DNA from: Paenibacillus sp. J5C2022
GTDB lineage: Bacteria; Bacillota; Bacilli; Paenibacillales; Paenibacillaceae
Direction of reading: 5' to 3'
Assembly: GCF_025567625.1 (NCBI RefSeq)
Contig: NZ_JAOQJC010000051.1
Span: 1-52,849 of the forward strand
Length of the DNA: 52,849 nucleotides
The notes beneath the pieces are model-generated. The model worked only from the letters and a program-made list of their open reading frames with translations. It searched no databases and was not told the origin of the DNA. The position numbers and the translations under genes were made by a program. Position 1 is the stretch's first letter. Each line of letters starts with the position of its first letter. Below are positions 17,819 through 25,938 of the stretch, piece by piece.

Positions 17819-17968
17819 ATGCGCAATATTCTGATGACGGTAATGCTGCTTGTCGTAGTGATCGTCTTGTTCAATACGATTATCGCAGAGGATACTACAG
17901 GAACGAGATCGCAAGTGCAGTCGCAGGGCAACTCCGCCAATACGCGAATCAGCCAGCTGCTGCCTTAA
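17819..17968 (+). CDS. Small single-helix membrane protein in the Tad-like operon
   Basis: This 49-residue protein starts at ATG 17819 behind an excellent GAGAGGAGGTGA site. It reads MRNILMTVMLLVVVIVLFNT and then a polar Gln/Ser/Thr/Asn-rich tail ending ISQLLP. The hydrophobic helix begins almost at the N-terminus, with no leader peptide before it and no Gly-x4-Glu-Tyr processing site of the Flp type. It follows tadC by 38 bases. It could be a leaderless pilin-like subunit or a small assembly factor. I do not recognise a family. Confidence 0.7.
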   Translation: MRNILMTVMLLVVVIVLFNTIIAEDTTGTRSQVQSQGNSANTRISQLLP

Positions 17969-18001
17969 TGGGAACGGAATGGGAAGGGAGATGCCGCTAG
18001 C

Positions 18002-18148
18002 ATGCGTTCATTATTGGTCTCATTGCTGCTGCTTATCACGGTTGTCATCGTGTTCACGGCTGTTGCTGACGGCGACGAAGGCATGAAGCGGCAGCTTCAC
18101 AAGTCGGGAGACGCGATGGGCGAGTATATTAGGGGAACCAATCCATGA
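18002..18148 (+). CDS. Second small single-helix membrane protein in the Tad-like operon
   Basis: This 48-residue frame starts at ATG 18002, with GGGAAGGGAG 11 bases upstream. It has the same plan as the previous protein: Met-Arg, about 19 hydrophobic residues (SLLVSLLLLITVVIVFTAV), then a charged tail containing GDAMGEYIRGTNP. Its TGA overlaps the ATG of the next gene (ATGA), which supports real translation. It is too short for most gene callers. The Gly-Glu-Tyr in the tail is suggestive of Flp but lies after the helix, not before it. Function unknown. Confidence 0.62.
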   Translation: MRSLLVSLLLLITVVIVFTAVADGDEGMKRQLHKSGDAMGEYIRGTNP

Positions 18149-18570
18149 GGCAAATTCTGGTGTTCATCCTGTTCGCAGGCATGCTGTGCTGGATCATGTT
18201 CTCGCCGATCTACAGGCATGTCGCGATTATTCGCGGAGCCGTCCTGCAGCAGGAGGTAGATTATTTGCTGGAGGTCGGAGCAAGCGGTACATATGGCTAT
18301 ATTAGCGGAGAGATGCAGCAGCAATCGATGGATCGTCTTGCCGGTCTTGGGCTGGTCAGGGAAGAGCTGCGCTATGAATACAGCACGACGAGCGGAGTCA
18401 ATGCGACGAATGCCGCTGCGCCGGTACCGAGAGGGACGGGCATATCTATTCGAATCAGTTATCCTTACGAGAATATGTTCCTGATCGATTCCCTGATCGG
18501 CTTGACGCCAATACCGGCCGATGCCCGAATGAGCGCATTCGGCATGAAGATGAGCGAATATGTTCCTTGA
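18145..18570 (+). CDS. Membrane-anchored pseudopilin-like protein of the Tad-like operon
   Basis: The 141-residue protein has an N-terminal helix (about residues 3-22) followed by an extracellular domain of about 115 residues, with no cysteine outside the helix. The one-helix-then-soluble plan and the position after two micro-proteins resemble TadE/TadF minor pseudopilins, although I see no clear TadE motif. It contains an Asn/Ala/Pro stretch (NATNAAAPVPRG), probably a surface loop. It is translationally coupled to the previous frame by a 4-base overlap. Functional assignment rests on context. Confidence 0.7.
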   Translation: MRQILVFILFAGMLCWIMFSPIYRHVAIIRGAVLQQEVDYLLEVGASGTYGYISGEMQQQSMDRLAGLGLVREELRYEYSTTSGVNATNAAAPVPRGTGISIRISYPYENMFLIDSLIGLTPIPADARMSAFGMKMSEYVP

Positions 18571-18606
18571 GAGGAAGGGACAAGCGGAGCCCGGGAGGGG
18601 CGGAAG

Positions 18607-19101
18607 ATGTACAAGCTGATCATTATTATGGGCATGATGACGATATGGTTGGCTGCCCAGTTGATGCAAGTGGAAGAAGAGCTGGCGATGAAGACGATGT
18701 ATCAGAGCAAGCGGGCAGTCAACCGGGCCGCTCATGCCGCCGCGCAGCAATTGGACCGGACCGCTCTTGCCGAAGGGATTTTGCGCATCGATGAGAGTGA
18801 GGCGCTGTCCTCCGCATCGCTTTATTTGCGGAACAATTTGTTGCTGGACGAACAGGGCGCTCCGCTGCCGCACTCGCCGCTCCGTCATCCGGTGGAGGTA
18901 GTGGCGCTGGATATCGTCAATTCGGAGGAGAGCTTTCCCTATCATTACCGCAATGAATCCTACGATTTTGAAGCAACGCTGCAGCGGCCTGGGGTTGTGA
19001 TGATCGTGCGAATTGTACATCCCAGACGTTTTGCGGTCATTGACGATCGCGTATGGCATATTCGTGGAGTTGCAGAGCTCGTGGACAGAACTACGGGATA
19101 G
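18607..19101 (+). CDS. Membrane-anchored pseudopilin-like protein, last gene of the Tad-like operon
   Basis: The 164-residue protein has an N-terminal hydrophobic segment (about 2-19) followed by a helical stretch (KRAVNRAAHAAAQQLDRTAL) like the stem helix of TadE/TadG-type pseudopilins, where Ala-rich repeats follow the membrane anchor. The rest is a beta-rich soluble domain ending VWHIRGVAELVDRTTG. GGGAGGGGCGGAAG precedes the ATG. No terminator is visible after the stop. It is probably a minor filament subunit. Unrelated by eye to the 18145 gene except in layout. Confidence 0.7.
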   Translation: MYKLIIIMGMMTIWLAAQLMQVEEELAMKTMYQSKRAVNRAAHAAAQQLDRTALAEGILRIDESEALSSASLYLRNNLLLDEQGAPLPHSPLRHPVEVVALDIVNSEESFPYHYRNESYDFEATLQRPGVVMIVRIVHPRRFAVIDDRVWHIRGVAELVDRTTG

Positions 19102-19297
19102 ATGGAATTGATGGACTTGGTGCAGAGTTTGAAGGGGAGGGCGATATGGAGCCGGCGAACCAGACTGCTATTTTCATATCTGACATGTCGTGGCATATAA
19201 GGAGAGCGCGTGAAATTGTAGTAATAGTTGAAGGTTGACGACAAATACTAAAATTGATGTAATAGGAGGGGGGATAGAACGGAAGGAGAAAAATGCA

Positions 19298-19777
19298 ATG
19301 AATCGCGAATTAACGAAGCGGCTTCACCGCGATTATATGAAGGTGTATCGGATATCTGAACTTATTTCTAACGGCATCTTTCTACTGCTTATTATCGGCT
19401 ATCTGATCGCGGCGTTGCTGCTTGATTGGACGCTAATACCGGTATGGATATGCTTGCCGCTGCTGGCGGTATCGCTTATCGTGTTCACATGGATTGTGCC
19501 GAAGGTCAAGTATGCCAGATTCAGATATGAGTTGTTCGAAGAAGAACTGGAAATCGAGTCCGGCATCATATTCATCAGCAATGTGCTTGTGCCGATGGTC
19601 CGAGTTCAGCACGTAGAGCTGGGAAGCGGACCGTTGATGCGGAAATACGGGTTGGCAAGCGTGAAGGTTGTGACGGCTGCGACAACCCATGAGATTAGCG
19701 GCTTGAAGCGGGAGGATGCGGAGGCGTTGAAACGACGCATCGGCGTGCTTGCGAAGGTGGATGACGAGGATGAATGA
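19298..19777 (+). CDS. PH-domain membrane protein, YdbS-like
   Basis: The 159-residue protein has two adjacent helices (about 25-47 and 50-70: GIFLLLIIGYLIAALLL and LPLLAVSLIVFTWIV) followed by a bacterial PH domain of the bPH2 (YdbS) type: FEEELEIESGIIFISNVLVP, then RVQHVELGSGPLMRKYGLASV. ATG 19298 has GGAAGGAG 9 bases upstream; the frame opens earlier at 19235 without a ribosome site. It overlaps the next, YdbT-like gene, and the pair matches the ydbS-ydbT arrangement of B. subtilis, which is implicated in resistance to antimicrobial compounds there. Confidence 0.85.
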   Translation: MNRELTKRLHRDYMKVYRISELISNGIFLLLIIGYLIAALLLDWTLIPVWICLPLLAVSLIVFTWIVPKVKYARFRYELFEEELEIESGIIFISNVLVPMVRVQHVELGSGPLMRKYGLASVKVVTAATTHEISGLKREDAEALKRRIGVLAKVDDEDE

Positions 19778-21368
19778 GCAGCGGAGAATGCTTCATCCCA
19801 TCTATGTGCTTCATGGGCTGTTCAGCGTATTGCGCGGCTTCCTGCCTGTCATCGTCATCGCATTGCTGCGTGGGCCGGACTGGTCCCAGTTGCTGAAGTG
19901 GTATTGGATAGCGGGCGTGTCAGGAGCTGTTGTGCTCATTCTAGTGCTCAGCTATTTGAACTGGCGGCGGTTCGGCTATTGGCTGGAGAGCGATCGAATC
20001 ATTATTCGCAGCGGGTTGATGTTCCGCGATGAGAAGACGATCTATTACAGCCGTATTCATTCCGTCAACGTGGAACAGCCTCTGTTCCACCGTCTGCTTG
20101 GCGTAGCCCAGCTGAAGATTGAAACGCCCGGCGGCAGCAAAACTTCGGATGGCATCCTTCATGTACTGTCCAAGCAAGATGCCGCCAGCATTCAGCAATT
20201 GCTGAGAGGGCAAGCGCGTGCTGCACATGAAGGAGAGCCTGCCCAACATACGAATGATGACGCAGTTCGTGCCGATATCCCGGTTGCTCAGGAGGCTAAC
20301 GTCGTAGCCGCAGAATCCGTATCGGCGGATGCGTCAGCTTCCGAGAGAGCCTTCGCCGCGGATAATTCCCGTCAACCGGCTGATCGTGATCATGTTCCGT
20401 CTGCCGGGGAATCAACGCTGCGCTTGGATGCGGGACAGCTGTTGGGGGCGGCTGCAACTTCCTTTAACATCGGTCTTGTAGCGGCTTTTGTCGGCGGCTT
20501 GTACTCTTTTGCGGATGATTTTCTGGAGCTGCTGCTGCCGGAGCATTTCTTCGAGAATGCGTTGGAGGATACGGTATCGCTAATGCCGAGTACGCTGCTG
20601 ATCGTAGTAGTTACCGTCATTATTATAGGCTTCGCCTGGCTGTTGTCTCTCGTGCTCTACATTATCAAGTACAGCGGATTCACGGTGAAGAAAGCGGGAG
20701 AACGGATCTCGATTTCGTACGGTCTGCTGGAGAAGAAGACGTATCAATTTGAGCCGAAGAAGGTGCAGGCGATCATTCTGGACGAAGGGCTTGTACGCCA
20801 GCCGTTCGGTTATACGGAAGTCAAGCTCCAGATCGTCTCCTCCAACAACGAGGAGCGGCTCATGCTGCACCCTTTTATTAAGAAGAAGGAAGTGGCAGAG
20901 CTTCTGAAGCAATTTTTGCCGGATATGACGCTTCCCCAGCTTGATGGTATGACAGTCGCTCCGCGCAGATCGCTTATTTACTACATGCGATTCCCGCTGT
21001 TGTTCGCAGCGGCGGCATGTGCGGGGAGTATCGCTTATTTTGGCTGGCCCGCCGTCTGGTCCCTGTTGCTCTTGCCGCTTGTCGCATGGTGGAGAGTATG
21101 CTGTCATCGCGCAGCCGGCATGATGCTGAAGGACGGGCAGTTGACGTTGCGTCGGCGTGTCATTAACCGTACGACTTACTTCACCCGGCGGCCGCGCATC
21201 GTCGTGATGAAAGTGAAGCGAACGCGAGGGCAACGGCGCAACGGTGTCATTTCCTTGTCCGTGCACGCGCTTGGCAGCTCGCTTGGGTATGGTGTCGCTT
21301 GCTTGAACCAGAAAGATGTGGAGCCGGTATGGCGCTGGTATAGCCGGAATGGAGCAGGAATAGAATAA
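19770..21368 (+). CDS. PH-domain membrane protein, YdbT-like (tandem bPH2 domains)
   Basis: The 532-residue membrane protein starts at ATG 19770 inside the end of the previous gene. It carries two N-terminal helices, a first bPH2 domain (SDRIIIRSGLMFRDEKTIYYSRIHSVNVEQPL), and a hydrophilic, probably disordered stretch (about 155-220) rich in Ala, Asp and Glu. Two more helices, a second bPH2 domain (GERISISYGLLEKKTYQFEPKKVQAI), another helix pair near 410-445 and a short third segment follow. This is the layout of YdbT. Membrane role unknown. A strong terminator follows directly. Confidence 0.88.
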   Translation: MNEQRRMLHPIYVLHGLFSVLRGFLPVIVIALLRGPDWSQLLKWYWIAGVSGAVVLILVLSYLNWRRFGYWLESDRIIIRSGLMFRDEKTIYYSRIHSVNVEQPLFHRLLGVAQLKIETPGGSKTSDGILHVLSKQDAASIQQLLRGQARAAHEGEPAQHTNDDAVRADIPVAQEANVVAAESVSADASASERAFAADNSRQPADRDHVPSAGESTLRLDAGQLLGAAATSFNIGLVAAFVGGLYSFADDFLELLLPEHFFENALEDTVSLMPSTLLIVVVTVIIIGFAWLLSLVLYIIKYSGFTVKKAGERISISYGLLEKKTYQFEPKKVQAIILDEGLVRQPFGYTEVKLQIVSSNNEERLMLHPFIKKKEVAELLKQFLPDMTLPQLDGMTVAPRRSLIYYMRFPLLFAAAACAGSIAYFGWPAVWSLLLLPLVAWWRVCCHRAAGMMLKDGQLTLRRRVINRTTYFTRRPRIVVMKVKRTRGQRRNGVISLSVHALGSSLGYGVACLNQKDVEPVWRWYSRNGAGIE

Positions 21369-21376
21369 GCATTGAG

Positions 21377-21424
21377 CTCTGGCAACAATCGCAAGCTATG
21401 CGAGCGAGTTGCCAGAGTTTTTTT
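21377..21424 (+). terminator. Rho-independent terminator of the ydbS/ydbT-like pair
   Basis: The 10-bp stem CTCTGGCAAC / GTTGCCAGAG (21377-21386, 21408-21417) is followed by seven T. Confidence 0.9.
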
Positions 21425-21648
21425 ATGAGGATGAAGCAATGAAGCTCGGGAGGTTAATCTAACTGTAGTTCATGTCATTCATTTATTGAATTACTCCCAC
21501 TTATGACAAATGAACTGGATTTTATGCTATTAATCTGGCTAAGAGACGAGTTTTAGCGTGATAATGTCGGATTTAACTGTATAATTTCCACTTGTAGGGT
21601 ATTGGATGAGAATTTTTACCATAATAACTACTCAAAATCCAGCTAAGC

Positions 21649-21686
21649 AGCCTCCAACTTCGTATGAAGCGCGCGAGTTGGAGGCT
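21649..21686. terminator. Hairpin between convergent transcription units
   Basis: An 11-bp perfect stem AGCCTCCAACT / AGTTGGAGGCT (21649-21659, 21676-21686) with a TATTTCTTT stretch on the plus strand lies between the ydbT-like gene and the minus-strand transporter operon. It probably ends the minus-strand operon or works in both directions. No gene is seen in 21425-21712. Confidence 0.6.
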
Positions 21687-21712
21687 TATTTCTTTCACGC
21701 CGCTTGGCCTTG

Positions 21713-21970
21713 TTATTGCTCGTGCTCCGGACGCCCGGCCATCCAGACCTCCAGCGCAGCCACCCGCTCAGGATGAGTATAGCATCTAGCGAGTAAGCCG
21801 GGCCTGTGGCACAGGATTCTAATTCGTCGGCTGACAGCGTGATCGACGCTCCAGCACACTTCCTGCGAACGATTGGGAGTGGACATATCCAGGCAGCGGT
21901 CGTTGAACAGAATGGCTGGGCCCGCCTTGACCGGTAATACGACCGTCTTCGACTTGATGCAAGTTAACTT
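21713..21970 (-). pseudogene. Remnant of a phytanoyl-CoA dioxygenase (PhyH)-family gene, C-terminal end only
   Basis: The minus-strand frame after the permease stop is open for about 86 codons to TAA at 21713-21715. It has no start codon, and TAA 21971-21973 closes it upstream. The translation contains VLPVKAGPAILFNDRCLDMS, then TPNRSQEVCWSVDHAV, then HPERVAALEVWMAGRP. In intact PhyH proteins these positions read ‘pvkaGdallFhdrllHrStpNrs..RWSvDLRY..’, so this is the C-terminal part of such an Fe(II)/2-oxoglutarate enzyme. The metal-ligand His is replaced here by Asp, and the DLRY segment is damaged. phyH genes often sit in Paenibacillus sugar-transport operons. The decayed 3' end suggests a deletion that removed the first two thirds. 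Confidence 0.68.
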
Positions 21971-22809
21971 TTAATGCCGGTTGTGCTGATTCCTTCGACG
22001 ATAAAGCGTTGGAATAACACGAATATGATCACAACCGGAAGGAGAGACAATACCGACATTGCGAACATGCCTGACCAGTCAGTCGCGTTCTGCGGATCGG
22101 AGAATAGCTTTAATGCTAGAGATACTGTAAACAGCTTTGTTTCATTTAGATAAAGCAACGGACTGAAAAAGTCGTCCCATACCCAATAAAATTGAAAAAT
22201 AGAAGCGGTCACAAGTGCCGGCACAATTAGAGGTAGCATGATCTTGAAGAAGATTCCAAACTTCCCACAACCATCGATTTTAGCCGACTCATCCAAATCC
22301 ATTGGAATCCCTCGAATAAATTGCATGAGCAAGAAGATGAAAAACGCCGAACCAAAGAAAGCCGGCACGATCAATGGAAGAAACGTATTAACCCAGCCGA
22401 TTTTCTGAAAAAACACATATTGCGGTATGACCAGCACTTGTGCAGGCAGCATCATCGTCATCATCATGCATACAAACAAAAGACCTTTCCCCGCAAACAT
22501 CGTTCTCGTGAAACCATACGCAACGAGTGCGGAAGAACTGACGGCACCGACAGTGGCTGCTATCGTAATCACAAACGAATTTTTGAAAAACGTGAAAAAT
22601 GTGTAATCGCCGAAGCCTTCCCATCCCCGTACGTAGTTGTCCCACCGCCATTCATTGGGAATAAGGCTGTGCGCGTGATTAAATACTTCCGAGTTATCCT
22701 TCAGAGAACTGGCTGCCATCCACAAAATCGGATAAGCCATCAAATACGCCAATACAAATACTCCTGAATAGGTCAATATACGCATGCTTCGTTTCAAACC
22801 ACTCCCCAT
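21964..22809 (-). CDS. Sugar ABC transporter permease, MalG/ AraQ type
   Basis: The 281-residue protein has six predicted helices and the EAA loop DESAKIDGCGKFGIFFKIMLPLIVPAL near residues 185-211, which contacts the ATPase. It ends IVEGISTTGIKS, the usual C-terminal tail. It is the second permease of a CUT1-family importer, with the partner permease and binding protein upstream in the same operon (3 bases from the previous gene). No ATPase gene is in the operon; these systems usually share MsmX. The PhyH remnant follows it. Confidence 0.92.
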   Translation of the reverse strand: MGSGLKRSMRILTYSGVFVLAYLMAYPILWMAASSLKDNSEVFNHAHSLIPNEWRWDNYVRGWEGFGDYTFFTFFKNSFVITIAATVGAVSSSALVAYGFTRTMFAGKGLLFVCMMMTMMLPAQVLVIPQYVFFQKIGWVNTFLPLIVPAFFGSAFFIFLLMQFIRGIPMDLDESAKIDGCGKFGIFFKIMLPLIVPALVTASIFQFYWVWDDFFSPLLYLNETKLFTVSLALKLFSDPQNATDWSGMFAMSVLSLLPVVIIFVLFQRFIVEGISTTGIKS

Positions 22810-22812
22810 CGT

Positions 22813-23724
22813 CTACGACTCCTTTGTTTCATAATGAACCCAGTAGGTAGAGCTCTTGAATATAAGTGCCGTTATCAAGGCGACAACGAGCAACATCACC
22901 CATGCCATCGCGCTGCCGTAGCCCATCTCGAAGGAGCTGAACGATTTCTCGTACAAATACAATGCGTAGAAGAGTGTCTGATCGAACGGACCGCCCCCGG
23001 TTATAATCATGCCCTCGGTAAACACCTTAAAGCCGGCAATGACTTGCATAATGAGATTGAACAATATGACCGGCGTCAGCTGTGGCAACGTAATCTTGAG
23101 GAATTGCTGCCATCTTCCCGCTCCATCGATAACCGCCGCTTCATACAAACCGCTCGGGATCTGCTTGAGTCCAGCAAGAAAGATTAGCATGGAAGAGCCG
23201 AATTGCCATACGCCCAGCAATACTATCGTATAGATCGCCGTATCGGGATTCATAATCCACGAGACATTCGTTGTCTTGCCGAGCATGGACAAAAACGAGT
23301 TGACAGCGCCGTCCATTCCGAATAGCTGGCGCCACATGACCGCTACCGCTACGCTCCCGCCGATAATCGACGGGAGGTAGTAGACTGAACGAAGAATGGC
23401 AATGCCTCGAAGCGATTGATTCAGAATAAGTGCCACTATGAGCGCGAACAGAAGCTTCAAGGGAACGGCAACTGCAACATAAATTAATGTGGCTCGAACG
23501 GCATTCCAATAGCGCTCGTCTTCGAACAGCATCCGCCTGTAATTGTCCCAGCCGATCCACTCGGGCGCGGACAGCAAATCATATTCCGTAAAAGACAAAT
23601 ACAAGGATGAAGTCAAAGGAAATAAGGCGAATCCTATAAAACCAAGCAGCCATGGAGCAATAAATACGTAACCGGTGAGATGCTCCTTCCACCGCGTTCG
23701 AACTGCCGCTATATTGCTAGTCAA
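22813..23724 (-). CDS. Sugar ABC transporter permease, MalF/UgpA type
   Basis: The 303-residue protein has an N-terminal cytoplasmic stretch, a first helix (GYVFIAPWLLGFIGFALFPL) with the family motif, and the EAA loop YEAAVIDGAGRWQQFLKITLP near residues 194-214. It ends in helix LLVVALITALIFKSSTYWVHYE. It is partner of the permease encoded 3 bases downstream and of the binding protein upstream (16-base gap). The substrate is an unidentified sugar or oligosaccharide. Confidence 0.92.
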   Translation of the reverse strand: MTSNIAAVRTRWKEHLTGYVFIAPWLLGFIGFALFPLTSSLYLSFTEYDLLSAPEWIGWDNYRRMLFEDERYWNAVRATLIYVAVAVPLKLLFALIVALILNQSLRGIAILRSVYYLPSIIGGSVAVAVMWRQLFGMDGAVNSFLSMLGKTTNVSWIMNPDTAIYTIVLLGVWQFGSSMLIFLAGLKQIPSGLYEAAVIDGAGRWQQFLKITLPQLTPVILFNLIMQVIAGFKVFTEGMIITGGGPFDQTLFYALYLYEKSFSSFEMGYGSAMAWVMLLVVALITALIFKSSTYWVHYETKES

Positions 23725-23740
23725 GCTTTATCACCGCCGA

Positions 23741-25087
23741 TCATTTGTTTTTGGCTAAAATAGCATTGGCGGATTCCCTGAATTTAGCCGCCGCTTCCTG
23801 AACCGATATGCGATCGAAGAAATACTCCTGGCTCACATTGGTCAGCAGCTTCGTAACCTCCGATGCGCGATTCGGATCGGGCGGATCAATAGGAGCTGCA
23901 TATTTTTGCACGGTTTCCAAATATTCAGCTATTTTCTTTTGCGCATCGGTGAAGTGCGGCTCCATAGCTTCGATGACTTTTGGGGCATACGGGAACCCGA
24001 AATAAGTATTCATCCGCTTGTTCGCTTCGATATCATTAATCCAAAAATCAATAAACAAAGCGGCCTCCTCCGGATTTTTGGATGACTGTGCAATCGACAT
24101 AAATTGCGAAGGCTTAACGTACATGCCATTCCCTTCGCCCGATCCCGGCAGCATGCTCATGGCCAAAGAACTGCCTCTCATTTTTTGCAAATTCTCCATG
24201 TTATTACTGAAGAAAGTGCCCATTGCCGATTTTTTTGTCGCAAAAACATTGTCTTCTAGCCCTTTCGACTCCATCTCTTCAGCTACTGAGGATATTGCAT
24301 TCGCTTTTTGCAACCGCATCTGCATTTCATAGAAATCAATGAACAGCTTGTCATCCTCATAGCCAAGAGCAGTTCCATCTTCGTTATACAAATGCTGCTC
24401 GTGCTGTCTCAGAAATATTCCGAAAGAGGGAAAAGTCTGATGAGAATCTCCATATAATCCGGTTTGTTCATGGAGTGTCAGCACCGCTTGCTCATAATCT
24501 TCCCACGTCCAATGCTCGTGAGGCGGCTTCACTCCCGCTTGCTCGAACGAAGCAGGATCATAAATGAGGGTTATCGCGTTATTGCCGATATTAATACCGT
24601 ACATACCTCCATCGACAATTCCTCCCTCAAGATTGGAGGGATGCACATCGGTCATGTCGATCTTACCGCTTGCGATCTGTTCGTCGAGCGGCATTAGCAG
24701 TCCTTTCTCCGCATATTGCGCGATGAAAGCATAATCTTGCCTAATAATATCCGGAAGACTGTTCGAAGCGGCCTGAACGCTTAATTTCTCAAAGTAGCTT
24801 TCGTAGTTGGCAAATTCGGTTTCCACGAAAATATGAGGATACTTCTTCATGAACAACTCAATGATTTGATTAGTCAAATCGATTGTTGCCTGCGATCCCG
24901 CAAAATAACTCATTCGAATCGTAACCTTTTCGTCCCCGACGCCGTTTCGTTCTTCAGTACCAGTCGACTTGTCGGTTTCTTGTCCTGCATTTTTCCCGCT
25001 CTCCGTAGTCCCCTTCTCGCCAGCGCACCCTGAGATCACAAGAACGACAGCAAGCAACATGAACGATAACAACCTGATACCTTTCAA
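23741..25087 (-). CDS. Extracellular solute-binding lipoprotein of a sugar ABC importer
   Basis: The 448-residue precursor has a lipobox VISGC (Cys21) and a Gly/Lys/Glu/Thr-rich linker, then a family 1 binding-protein fold beginning VTIRMSYFAGSQATIDLTNQIIE. It delivers sugars to the two permeases that follow in the operon. A cre-like box lies 46 bases before its start, and a YesM/YesN-type two-component pair is encoded immediately upstream, implying substrate induction combined with catabolite repression. The start has AGGAGGAAT upstream. Confidence 0.92.
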   Translation of the reverse strand: MKGIRLLSFMLLAVVLVISGCAGEKGTTESGKNAGQETDKSTGTEERNGVGDEKVTIRMSYFAGSQATIDLTNQIIELFMKKYPHIFVETEFANYESYFEKLSVQAASNSLPDIIRQDYAFIAQYAEKGLLMPLDEQIASGKIDMTDVHPSNLEGGIVDGGMYGINIGNNAITLIYDPASFEQAGVKPPHEHWTWEDYEQAVLTLHEQTGLYGDSHQTFPSFGIFLRQHEQHLYNEDGTALGYEDDKLFIDFYEMQMRLQKANAISSVAEEMESKGLEDNVFATKKSAMGTFFSNNMENLQKMRGSSLAMSMLPGSGEGNGMYVKPSQFMSIAQSSKNPEEAALFIDFWINDIEANKRMNTYFGFPYAPKVIEAMEPHFTDAQKKIAEYLETVQKYAAPIDPPDPNRASEVTKLLTNVSQEYFFDRISVQEAAAKFRESANAILAKNK

Positions 25088-25132
25088 AAAAATTCCTCCT
25101 CTATAAGTCTAATGCCGCAGCTTGCTTTTCAT

Positions 25133-25146
25133 TGTAAACGCTTAAT
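25133..25146. promoter_or_regulatory. Possible cre (CcpA) site upstream of the sugar-binding protein gene
   Basis: TGTAAACGCTTA at 25133-25144 matches the first eight positions of the CcpA consensus TGNAARCGNWWWCA and the W positions after it, but the last two bases (AT) do not match CA. It lies just upstream of the binding protein gene start. Confidence 0.35.
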
Positions 25147-25188
25147 TCCGACGCCAAAAGGAATATATCAGACCAATAATTGCACTTA

Positions 25189-25938
25189 TCAGTGATTGCG
25201 CCGGACTTGTTTATACTGATGGGGAGTAATGCCCATCGTTTTTTTGAAGACTTTTGCGAAATATTGGGGATTCGTTCCGAAGCCAGTCCGCTCAGCAATC
25301 TCATAAACTTTCCATCCTTTTGGAGACATCAGCAGTTCCCTGGCCTGTGTCATTCTATATTTCATCAAATATTGAGAAAAACTTTCTCCCAGCTCTTTCT
25401 TGAACAGCTTGCCTAAATAGTCAGTATTCATGAATAGCTTCTCCTTGGCGATCCAGCCTAAAGACAGCGTTTCCTTGCTATAATGCAGCCGTACAAGCTC
25501 CAGCATTTGTTGAACGACATCGTTTCCGGGCATAATGCCGTTGTCATCATCCCTTCCACTCCCTACCGCAAGCTCCCCAGTAATTTCCGTTAGTGCTTTC
25601 GTAATTTCCTCAATGTTTGTGGGCTTCAACAAATAATGTCTTACGCCGTCGCTCATCGCCTGTTGGGCATATTGAAATTCGCCGTATCCGGACAGCACGA
25701 CGAATCTGGTTTCCTTCTTCTCCTTGCGCAGTTTGCGAATGAGCTCCAATCCATTCATTTTGGGCATTTTTATATCCGTAATAATAATGTCCGGTTCTTC
25801 TGCCGCCGCTTTTTTGTAGGCATCTTCTCCATCCTTGGCTGTATTCGCTTGCTTAATATTCAGGCTATGCCAATTAATCGAGGACTTAATTCCCTCTCGA
25901 ATAAGCATCTCGTCATCCACAATCAAGATTTTGAACAT
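25189..25938 (-). CDS. Response regulator with AraC-type DNA-binding domain (YesN family)
   Basis: The 249-residue protein has an N-terminal receiver domain (acidic DDE at 8-10, phospho-acceptor Asp55 in IIITDIKMPKMNG, Lys107 in LKPTN). It ends in two AraC-type helix-turn-helix motifs (LSLGWIAKEKLFMNTDYLGKLF and VYEIAERTGFGTNPQYFAKVF) closing with TPHQYKQ. It is shorter than most YesN proteins because the linker is brief. It overlaps the histidine kinase gene by 26 bases, and both precede the sugar transporter they probably control. Start ATG 25938 follows AAAAGGAGC. Confidence 0.9.
   Translation of the reverse strand: MFKILIVDDEMLIREGIKSSINWHSLNIKQANTAKDGEDAYKKAAAEEPDIIITDIKMPKMNGLELIRKLRKEKKETRFVVLSGYGEFQYAQQAMSDGVRHYLLKPTNIEEITKALTEITGELAVGSGRDDDNGIMPGNDVVQQMLELVRLHYSKETLSLGWIAKEKLFMNTDYLGKLFKKELGESFSQYLMKYRMTQARELLMSPKGWKVYEIAERTGFGTNPQYFAKVFKKTMGITPHQYKQVRRNH

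Noticed and set aside
12971..19101. Competence (ComG) or type IVa pilus operon
   Set aside because: The ATPase has the CpaF His box and is preceded by CpaB and TadZ-like genes; the platform is split into TadB and TadC, unlike single PilC/ComGB.
19053..19238. 61-codon frame after the last Tad-like gene, and a 30-codon version from ATG 19146
   Set aside because: The long form overlaps the end of the previous gene in another frame. The short one has a fair GGGGAGGG site but no conserved features, so I could not support it.
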